In this document: positions 1-6,648 of the stretch, one piece after another
How the letters are laid out: each line of letters starts with the position of its first letter
How positions within the stretch are numbered: the stretch's first letter is position 1
Source of the DNA: Bacteroidota bacterium
Lineage (GTDB): Bacteria; Bacteroidota; Bacteroidia; Bacteroidales; JABHKC01
DNA length: 45,743 nucleotides
Direction: 5' to 3'
NCBI GenBank assembly: GCA_018692315.1
Contig: JABHKC010000204.1
Span: 1 to 45,743, forward strand
The notes under the pieces: generated by a model
Seen by the model: only the letters and a program-made list of their open reading frames with translations
Told to the model about the DNA's origin: nothing
Database searches by the model: none
Position numbers and translations under genes: made by a program

Positions 1-239
1 TGTGTGTCAGATTTGAACTACCACAGATTTTTATTTTTGAGTAATAGCGAGCTATTTTGATGGAATAAAAATTGAGGACGGTCAAAGATGATGTGCAGTT
101 TGGGCTTGTAGTAGAAATATTTATGAATTATTCAGGCTAAATTACGAATGAAAAATATTTGCAAATTCAGACTGAGTCAGTTTCGCTAAATAAAGGCTTA
201 GTTTTATTCTTTTACGAGAGTTCACTTTCTGTATATTAA
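1..239. other. Non-coding, no recognisable gene
   Basis: No open frame of useful length and no recognisable protein remnant on either strand. The stretch is AT-rich and runs into the 120-bp repeat that begins at 240. It may be the end of a decayed element, but nothing in it identifies one. Confidence 0.5.
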
Positions 240-360
240 GGAAACCTCTAAAAATGCAAATTTCTTCGTTGCTTCGCAATTTTAAAATCCTCATTTACAA
301 CAGTAAACTGCGGTCTTAAAATTTCTTACGCCTTGAAATTTACTATTTTTAGAAGTCCCC
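240..360. repeat. 120-bp dispersed repeat, copy 1
   Basis: Aligns without gaps to 37620-37740 in the same orientation. Counting 241-360 against 37621-37740 by eye gives 9 mismatches in 120 positions. The ends are inverted relative to each other: CTAAAAATGCAAATTTC near the left end mirrors GAAATT(T/A)ACTATTTTTAG near the right end, with GGGA/TCCC-like outer bases. It has no coding capacity. It looks like a MITE- or REP-like non-autonomous element. The mobilising enzyme is not in the window. Confidence 0.85.
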
Positions 361-409
361 ATAAATAAAGCGACAGGATAGTGAAAGTTGAATCTGAGGA
401 AATCTGAAG

Positions 410-856
410 CTATATTTTTTTTACCCGAACAGCATTCATGCCTTTCATTCCGCGCTCGAGTTCGAAACTAACCTTGTCTTTTTCATCAATTTCGTCAATA
501 CAAGAATTTATATGTACAAAATATTTTTCGAAAGTTTCAAGGTCTTTAATGAAACCGTAGCCCTTCGAGGAATTGAAAAATTCGACTTCTCCGTTTCTAA
601 TTGGGTCAAATTCAACTTTTTCTTTTTTAGGAACACCAATTTCAATTTTACTTGCATCAATCTTGGTTTTTTTTGTTGGATCTGGCGGAGTGTCTGATAT
701 TTGTCCGAACTCGTCAATATAGGCAATCATATTATCAGGCCCATTGTTTTCGGCATTTGCCTTACGTGCTTCTTTCTTCTTTAATTTATCTGCACGTTTT
801 TTCAAACGTTTTTTTTCTTTTTCTTTCTTTTCAAAAGATTGTTGCGATTTAGCCAT
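410..856 (-). CDS. Cold-shock-domain protein with a basic N-terminal extension
   Basis: 148 residues. The C-terminal 65 (about 84-148) form a cold-shock domain: RNP1 reads KGYGFI (usual KGFGFI) and RNP2 reads YFVHI. Residues 1-35 are almost all Lys, Glu, Arg and Ala, forming a charged, probably helical or disordered arm. A linker rich in Asp and Pro follows. The family binds single-stranded RNA or DNA and acts as an RNA chaperone in the cytoplasm. Classical Csp proteins are about 70 residues, so the N-terminal half is an extra module of the kind seen in many Bacteroidota cold-shock proteins. Monocistronic on the minus strand. Target RNAs and cold induction cannot be judged from the sequence. 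Confidence 0.92.
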   Translation of the reverse strand: MAKSQQSFEKKEKEKKRLKKRADKLKKKEARKANAENNGPDNMIAYIDEFGQISDTPPDPTKKTKIDASKIEIGVPKKEKVEFDPIRNGEVEFFNSSKGYGFIKDLETFEKYFVHINSCIDEIDEKDKVSFELERGMKGMNAVRVKKI

Positions 857-863
857 TATATAT

Positions 864-1208
864 TTAAATTATTTGTTCTCTATTTTTCAGCTTAAATAAA
901 AAATTAGACAGACCTACATCAAAAATACTGCTCATACGAATATTGAATTCACAGAAAATTTGTTCGGAAATGCAATGTAATTTTATGTTTTCAATATTAA
1001 GCCGGGAATTATATTTATAAGATGTTATATTTTTTAATGAATATTCCGATTTTTGGATAAGTCTGTATATTGAAAAAAATGAAGCTAAGGATTTATAATA
1101 TATTTCTAAGCAAAAATCTTTACTGATTTTAAGCTTTTGTGAGATACAAGACCTTTGTCCACTGCTATTTGCCAAGAAGATATATTTATTTTTTACCTTT
1201 TCTTTCAA
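864..1208 (-). CDS. Doubtful small ORF of unknown function
   Basis: 114 codons, ending 7 bp before the cold-shock gene start. The product is rich in Lys, Ile, Ser, Asn and Phe, with four scattered cysteines. It has no signal peptide, no clear membrane segment and no motif I recognise. The AT-rich composition makes a chance open frame plausible, and I see no convincing ribosome binding site. It could be a genuine orphan gene or the leader region of the cold-shock gene. Kept only because nothing else occupies 860-1400. Confidence 0.25.
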   Translation of the reverse strand: MKEKVKNKYIFLANSSGQRSCISQKLKISKDFCLEIYYKSLASFFSIYRLIQKSEYSLKNITSYKYNSRLNIENIKLHCISEQIFCEFNIRMSSIFDVGLSNFLFKLKNREQII

Positions 1209-1409
1209 CTTAATTTTTATATCAAAAATTCATTTACACTCAACATCTTTTTGCAAAATTAATTATTATTTAATAAAAGATGTGAATTTAGTTCATTATT
1301 TTTTAATGAACTATCGAATTGTTTGTTTCATGTATCTATTAAATACTCTAATTTAGGGAAATTGATGTCTATTTGATTAATTTCTTGAAAAAGTAAATTC
1401 GTTGCATGT

Positions 1410-1949
1410 TTACTGGCTTGGTTTCAGTATCTTACAAGCCAATAATTTTTCTTCATGATTGCTAATATTATCTATCAGTTGAAATTCTAAAGTTTTATTA
1501 GAAACGAATTTTTTAAATTCTTTGTTTCTATGAATTATCTTCCTAAAATCTTGAATCAAATCATCAATAGTATCGTCAAATTTAGCAGTATTCTGTTCTT
1601 CAGCTTCTTCCCAAAAAAGTTGGTTTCTGATGGTTAAAGTTTCGTTGTTTTCGCTTTTTAAGCAAATTGATAAATTGTCGTAAACGAAAGTTTGTTTTTG
1701 TTTGATTAATTCAATACCGTTTAGAAAATTCCGTTTTTCCTTTTTAATCGATTTGAATTCTATATATCCAAAATGGACAGATACTATGACTACTGGAACA
1801 AGCAACCAGAAATCCATTTTTTTATCCAATAAATAATGGAAGAAAAATAAAACTATGAAAGCTACAAAAGCACCTACTAATATTCTGATTATTGGGTTTT
1901 TCAAGGTTTTGTTTATGAAAATATTTTGGGTTCTACATCCAATTTCCAA
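1410..1949 (-). CDS. Uncharacterised membrane protein with two N-terminal helices
   Basis: 179 residues. Two hydrophobic segments (about 21-41 and 46-63) are separated by a short LDKKMD turn. A soluble, highly charged domain of about 110 residues follows, probably cytoplasmic and rich in Lys, Glu and Asn. I recognise no family. It starts 3 bp after the stop of the DUF4139 gene and is almost certainly co-transcribed with it. The arrangement of two helices plus a soluble tail resembles small membrane proteins annotated only as hypothetical. A role connected to the upstream gene is inferred from spacing alone. Confidence 0.7.
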   Translation of the reverse strand: MEIGCRTQNIFINKTLKNPIIRILVGAFVAFIVLFFFHYLLDKKMDFWLLVPVVIVSVHFGYIEFKSIKKEKRNFLNGIELIKQKQTFVYDNLSICLKSENNETLTIRNQLFWEEAEEQNTAKFDDTIDDLIQDFRKIIHRNKEFKKFVSNKTLEFQLIDNISNHEEKLLACKILKPSQ

Positions 1950-1952
1950 TTA

Positions 1953-3980
1953 TCAATCTTCAATTGTAATATTCAAATACTTAGGATACCTAATGTAATA
2001 TTTATAACTAAAAGTTTCTTTTTCGTTTGGTTCAATTTCAAGTTCCCAGCTGAGTTTTCCGGTTTTGTCATTTAGCTTTGCACCAGACGATTCCAGAAGT
2101 TCTACATCAACCGATTTTCTTTGTGTCAAAGGAATCTGGTCTTCTACAACAATTTTAATTTTAGTTTGTTTATTGTTTCTTACTTTTATGTCGTAGCCGA
2201 GAGTTTCACGAATATTACTGCCTATAATTCTTTTATCGAACATTTCTTTGTTTCCAATTCGTTCAACAATTATGTTTTTGTCTCTTCCGAGCGAAATATT
2301 TAGCGTATCGCCAATTTGCTCAACATCTATGAAAGATTCGCCGGTGAATGTGCCATCATAATAAATGCTTGTTTTGCCCGATAAGAGATTTAGTTGCGTC
2401 CAATCTGTAATTTCGGCGGTGATAAATGCATCTGGGTCGAGTTTTGGAATTGCATAATAGATATAATCGACCGGCAAACTTACATCCTTAATTTTTATGT
2501 TATAATCTTCGCCATCGGATGGGATGGTGTATGGAATTTCAATTTCATATTCCAAGTTGGCAATATTAGTTTTATAGGTATTTGAAATATAGATGTTTGT
2601 ATTAATTTCTCTATTTTGGTTTACATCATCAAAAAATCTTACACCATCCACAAAAGTTGCATTTTCTTCGCTTCGAGCACCGCGAATATTTCCTTTATTA
2701 AAATCAAAAGTATTAAAGCTACTACTTGGTACTACTGCGGCAACACTACGCCCTGGCATACATGCAATTTCCATAACTTCTATTGGCTTTTCGTAAGCTA
2801 TAACTTGAACTTCTTCATTTAATATGGTATTTTGACTTAAGTAAATATCCTGATAAGTAATACGGTCATCGGAGATTGATACATTTGTAATTTTGGTAGT
2901 TGTGTATCCAAAATATGATACTTCAATTTCATGATAGCCTGGTATAATTGGTTTAATAGAATATTGTCCGTCAAAGTCAGTAATTCCTCCGCTAATAATT
3001 TCATTTCCTTTTTTAACTGACACATTTGCAAAAGGAATTCCTTCCCTAGTTTCTGCATCGAATACTCTACCTTTAAGTGCTCCTGGTCCTTTTTCCAAAG
3101 TTTCTTTTTTATAAGGACTTTTTCTGCCTAAATACCATGAAAGTAATTCGGGTTTTTCGCCACTCAGCGAAGGATTGTTTGTCGAAAGTTTTAGATTCAC
3201 ATTCTTCCAGTCTTCGCCCGACGATTGATAAACTTTTGCATTATAAACAATTTTTAGCGGCTTTGAAATATCATCAACTCGCAAATCGTATAATGGTTTC
3301 CAGCCGGCAGATGCAATATAGTAGTTGATTTTCATTTTTTCAAAAATCGGTTTTTGGCAGTCGAGAATTATCAAAATCTTGCTATAGTTTTTTCTGTTTT
3401 TTGCACTTAGTTTGTTTAGCTCGGCATACAAATCCTGAATTGAGTCGTTGACATTGTCAAGTTTTGTAAATAGCTTCATTTTTTCCTGACGAATTTCATT
3501 CAGTTTAAATCTGTAGAAATCAGCAGCTTCTTTTATTTCACCTATAGACGAACCACCTTCTTTGTTTTTAAAAACAGAATTGGTAAGCAGCAATCTTTCT
3601 TCAAGGTCGAAAACATTTATCGTGTTTTTGATGCTTTTGATTTTTTGTTCCTGACTTTCAATTTTTTCTTCAATAAGTTTTTCCTCATTGCTTTTTTTGC
3701 TGACATTATGATAGTCTGCCTGATGTTTCACCGAAAGGATTTTGCAATTTTCGATACCTTCAACTTGTATGCTCTGAGGATTTATTTCCTGAGGTAATTT
3801 ATCCACAATAATGAGATGTTTGCCTTTTGCAGTTTTCAAATCAATTTGCCTGCTAATTTGGGCACCATTGAAGAATACGGTAACATCGGAAATTTTCGAT
3901 TTCACTTCAATTGTATCAACCGAAGTTCCAAAAACACTTCCTGCTATTAGCGAAAGAAGGATAAAAAATAAATTTCTCAT
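1953..3980 (-). CDS. DUF4140/DUF4139 (mucoidy-inhibitor-like) exported protein with a carboxypeptidase-regulatory insert
   Basis: 675 residues with a Sec signal peptide (1-19). Residues about 28-130 match the N-terminal DUF4140 region (SDVTVFFNGAQISR start). A coiled-coil stretch follows (95-200), then the DUF4139 beta-rich region (about 215-290 and 460-670, including YIASAGWKPLYDLRV and the final SYKYYIRYPK). Between the two DUF4139 halves sits an insert at about 301-455: a carboxypeptidase-regulatory-like domain (LKGRVFDAETREGIPFANV to ITDFDGQYSI), then NIRGARSEENATFVDGVRF, which resembles the start of a TonB-receptor plug. Such segments normally begin SusC-type receptors. The family's biochemical function is unknown. 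A heptamer array lies just upstream (4006-4082). Co-transcribed with the downstream membrane protein. Confidence 0.88.
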   Translation of the reverse strand: MRNLFFILLSLIAGSVFGTSVDTIEVKSKISDVTVFFNGAQISRQIDLKTAKGKHLIIVDKLPQEINPQSIQVEGIENCKILSVKHQADYHNVSKKSNEEKLIEEKIESQEQKIKSIKNTINVFDLEERLLLTNSVFKNKEGGSSIGEIKEAADFYRFKLNEIRQEKMKLFTKLDNVNDSIQDLYAELNKLSAKNRKNYSKILIILDCQKPIFEKMKINYYIASAGWKPLYDLRVDDISKPLKIVYNAKVYQSSGEDWKNVNLKLSTNNPSLSGEKPELLSWYLGRKSPYKKETLEKGPGALKGRVFDAETREGIPFANVSVKKGNEIISGGITDFDGQYSIKPIIPGYHEIEVSYFGYTTTKITNVSISDDRITYQDIYLSQNTILNEEVQVIAYEKPIEVMEIACMPGRSVAAVVPSSSFNTFDFNKGNIRGARSEENATFVDGVRFFDDVNQNREINTNIYISNTYKTNIANLEYEIEIPYTIPSDGEDYNIKIKDVSLPVDYIYYAIPKLDPDAFITAEITDWTQLNLLSGKTSIYYDGTFTGESFIDVEQIGDTLNISLGRDKNIIVERIGNKEMFDKRIIGSNIRETLGYDIKVRNNKQTKIKIVVEDQIPLTQRKSVDVELLESSGAKLNDKTGKLSWELEIEPNEKETFSYKYYIRYPKYLNITIED

Positions 3981-4005
3981 AGTTTTAATTTTTAGTTTTA
4001 AATCT

Positions 4006-4082
4006 AATATTCAATATTCAATATTCAATATTCAATAAACAATAAACAATAATCAATATTCAATAAACAATAATCAATATTC
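4006..4082. repeat. Heptamer tandem array, 11 units
   Basis: Eleven uninterrupted 7-bp units of three types: AATATTC, AATAAAC and AATAATC. The order is four AATATTC, two AATAAAC, then AATAATC, AATATTC, AATAAAC, AATAATC, AATATTC, which fills 77 bp exactly. It lies 26-102 bp upstream of the start codon of the DUF4139 gene (minus strand), where its promoter should be, so changes in copy number could alter promoter spacing. No coding potential. Confidence 0.9.
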
Positions 4083-4097
4083 ACAAACTACTTCTGT

Positions 4098-4544
4098 CTA
4101 ATCCCAAACAAAACGCCAGTTTCCATCAGCTTGCCTTTTCCAGACAGTATGAAAAATTCCGGTACTTTTAATTTCGGAATGGTTTTCATCTAAATATGAA
4201 AAAGTATATTTCCCGTAGGTGTAAGCCAAATCGCCTGATGCAGCTACATCTACAAAATCTGGTGTCCAGCTCAAAGTTCCATCTATCGATTTTTGAGAGT
4301 CGTAAAATTCTGTAATTGCATTTTTGCCAACTACCACCGAATTGTTTCGCATAAGCACAGCATCTTCGGCTGCAAATGTTAAAAATGCTTCGCGAATTCC
4401 ATTTTCTTTAACCATTTCAGCAAATTTTTGTTCTGTATCGCGAATTTCCTGCTTCCATTTTTCAATTGATGATTTTTGGGTTTCCTGATCACAAGAACAT
4501 AAAAATACCAAAGCTAACAGAAATAATTGGAGTGTTTTTTTCAT
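4098..4544 (-). CDS. SnoaL-like / DUF4440 (NTF2-fold) lipoprotein
   Basis: 148 residues. A lipoprotein signal (MKKTLQLFLLALVFLCSC) puts the lipobox cysteine at 18. The rest matches the SnoaL/DUF4440 NTF2-like fold: a first helix with EIRDTEQKFAEM, then FLTFAAEDAVLMRNN, VVGKNAITEFY, a central YTYGKYTFSY strand and a final WKRQADGNWRFVWD strand, which is the usual ending of the family. Members bind small ligands or act as isomerases; the substrate cannot be read from this sequence. The gene lies 37 bp after the CBM9-like lipoprotein gene and probably belongs to the same transcript. Confidence 0.87.
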   Translation of the reverse strand: MKKTLQLFLLALVFLCSCDQETQKSSIEKWKQEIRDTEQKFAEMVKENGIREAFLTFAAEDAVLMRNNSVVVGKNAITEFYDSQKSIDGTLSWTPDFVDVAASGDLAYTYGKYTFSYLDENHSEIKSTGIFHTVWKRQADGNWRFVWD

Positions 4545-4581
4545 AAAAATTAATTTTGTTATTCGTTAAATATATAGCTTT

Positions 4582-5709
4582 TTATTCATTTTTAATTACT
4601 TTCAAAACTCCTGCTTCATTTATTAAAAGATATTGGCTTGTTTCAGGAATTTGTATTTTATACTCAAACCCAAAATTTGTTTTATAGAATGTTGCAAGGA
4701 TTGAATCATTTTCAGAGTATTTTGCATTAATGTTTTGAGTATGACCGACTTCGTTCTGCAAAAGTTTTTGCAATGAAGCAAATTGTGTTTGCCGAAACAA
4801 AGCGTAAGCAAGTTGTTTTAAGTTCCGGTGTTTGTCTTCAATAAACTTGAGGTTTTCAACTGTTGTTTCGTTTGTAAATTGAATATGTCCCCACTTTTCC
4901 GGCTCGTGCATATTTATCACTTTTTGATTGCTCCATACCCAGTTTTGCTCCTTTAGGATTTTTCCATTTTCTGTTTTTCGCCGATAAATTCCGTCAATAA
5001 TGTCGTGCTGCCAATCGACTCTAGAAAAATTGACCTGCCACTGCTCGCCTTCACTCGGGAACTTAGCTTTTTGTATTTTTAATTCAATAAGGGATTTCAT
5101 AGGTATAGCCATTTCAATTGCCCAAAGCGAGTCGGTATCGCTCGGGTCATTTAATGAACCATAAATTTTAACTGCCGATTTTAGATTGTTTAGATTCCAA
5201 TAGAAAATTGCATTTCCGCCCGAGCGATATGGTTTGTTTAACAATAAATCCCAAACTGTTCCCAGAGCGTTGATTTCAATTTCGCTGTAAAGGCTTGTGG
5301 CCATCGATGGGCAAATGAATATTTCAAAATCATTGTTTAGGTAAATTATTGCATCGCGTTGTGTAATATCTGCCCAAATATGAGACTCTTCCATTTCAGC
5401 ATAAACATAAAAATAGTTTTCGTCCCATAGCATTTTTGCTTTTGTATTGAACTGCGGTTTTTTAATTCCTTCAATATCTATAAAATTGTTGGTGAACTTT
5501 GCTGCTTGCCAGCTTGCTTCGTCAGCCACTCCATCAATGCTTATTATTAGCTGATTTTTTGTAACAATATAGCTTTCTTGTTTTACGATATCTGAGCTAA
5601 AGTCGATAGATATTGGAATTGGGTTTTGTTCTTTTTCATTGCATGCAAACAATATAGTTGCTAAGAAAAATAGAAGTATCTGTTTCATAAATTTATTGCT
5701 CATTTTCAA
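4582..5709 (-). CDS. Carbohydrate-binding family 9-like lipoprotein
   Basis: 375 residues with a lipoprotein signal ending FLATILFAC. Three Met codons (1, 3 and 8) could start it; Met8 gives the most typical signal, but Met1 also works. Residues about 45-265 resemble the CBM9-like fold of Bacteroidota surface proteins: GVADEASWQAAKFTNNF, AKMLWDENYFYVYAEMEE, DFEIFI, WAIEMAIPMKSL, WQVNFSRVDW and WGHIQFT appear in the family order. The remaining 110 residues carry no domain I know. Members are surface or periplasmic proteins with a presumed sugar-binding fold. It follows the activase gene by 29 bp, but a link to hydroxyproline use is not shown. Confidence 0.87.
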   Translation of the reverse strand: MKMSNKFMKQILLFFLATILFACNEKEQNPIPISIDFSSDIVKQESYIVTKNQLIISIDGVADEASWQAAKFTNNFIDIEGIKKPQFNTKAKMLWDENYFYVYAEMEESHIWADITQRDAIIYLNNDFEIFICPSMATSLYSEIEINALGTVWDLLLNKPYRSGGNAIFYWNLNNLKSAVKIYGSLNDPSDTDSLWAIEMAIPMKSLIELKIQKAKFPSEGEQWQVNFSRVDWQHDIIDGIYRRKTENGKILKEQNWVWSNQKVINMHEPEKWGHIQFTNETTVENLKFIEDKHRNLKQLAYALFRQTQFASLQKLLQNEVGHTQNINAKYSENDSILATFYKTNFGFEYKIQIPETSQYLLINEAGVLKVIKNE

Positions 5710-5738
5710 ATATTACAATAATACAAAAATCATTGTTT

Positions 5739-6647
5739 CTATCCATAAATTTTTGTTTCAATACTATTGGCTGTATAAATTTCAACAATTTGTTTTAATC
5801 TATCTGGCTCGGGTTCCGAAAATTTAATAAAACTGTTATTCTGATTTAATTTTTCATATTTGCTTTCAACCAAATTGTGATAAGGGAGGAGATGCACTAA
5901 TTTTTTTTCACCAGTAAGCGAGGCTATAAATTTTGCTGATTCTATAATATTTTCATCATCATCGTTCACATTTTTAATTAATGGAATTCTGATGTTGATT
6001 TTAGCACCGGTTTCAGCAAGTTTTTTGAGGTTATAAGTAATTATTTCATTTGATACGCCTGTATATTTTTTATGTTTTTCAGAATCCATCATTTTTAAGT
6101 CGAACATAAAAAGTTCTGTCTTTTGTGCTACTTCTAAAAGCAAATCGGTAGGAGCAAATCCAGATGTATCAACGCAACGATGAATTTTTTCTTTTCCGCA
6201 TTCATTCAATAAAGGGATAAGAATTTGTGGGTGCATTAATGGTTCGCCTCCCGAAAAACTTACTCCACCCTCAGATTGGTCGAACAGCCAATTTTCCTTT
6301 TTTATGATTTTCATAATATTGGCAACTGACATGGCTTTTCCTATGATTTCCATAGCATTTGTGGGGCAGGTTTTTATGCAGTTTTCGCAAATCGTGCAGG
6401 TATCAAAGTTTGTGAAAACTACATTAGATTTCACGAAAAGTGCATTTTGCTCACAAACTTTTAAGCATTCGCAACATGCAATACATTTATTTTGTTTGTA
6501 TGATTTTTGTTTAATTTTTGATTTTCCTTCAGGATTATGACACCAGATGCACGACAAAGGACAACCCTTGAAGAAAACTGTAAGTCGTATTCCCGGTCCA
6601 TCGTTAATGGCATATTTTTTTATATCGAAAATAAGGCTTTGTTGCAT
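5739..6647 (-). CDS. Glycyl radical enzyme activase (radical SAM)
   Basis: 302 residues. The radical-SAM cysteine motif KGCPLSCIWCHNPEG gives C29, C33 and C36 for the site-differentiated 4Fe-4S cluster. A ferredoxin-like insert carries two further cluster motifs (cysteines near 55, 58, 61, 65 and 84, 87, 90, 94), as in activases of non-PFL glycyl radical enzymes. SGGEPLMHP is the SAM-binding GGE motif. The enzyme reduces SAM and abstracts hydrogen from the glycine of its partner. The partner gene ends 1 bp upstream, so the two form a translationally tight pair. The reaction class is certain; the partner assignment follows from adjacency. Confidence 0.95.
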   Translation of the reverse strand: MQQSLIFDIKKYAINDGPGIRLTVFFKGCPLSCIWCHNPEGKSKIKQKSYKQNKCIACCECLKVCEQNALFVKSNVVFTNFDTCTICENCIKTCPTNAMEIIGKAMSVANIMKIIKKENWLFDQSEGGVSFSGGEPLMHPQILIPLLNECGKEKIHRCVDTSGFAPTDLLLEVAQKTELFMFDLKMMDSEKHKKYTGVSNEIITYNLKKLAETGAKINIRIPLIKNVNDDDENIIESAKFIASLTGEKKLVHLLPYHNLVESKYEKLNQNNSFIKFSEPEPDRLKQIVEIYTANSIETKIYG

Positions 6648-6648
6648 T

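Noticed and set aside
4006-4082. CRISPR-like repeat
   Set aside because: Units are 7 bp with no unique spacers and no cas genes.
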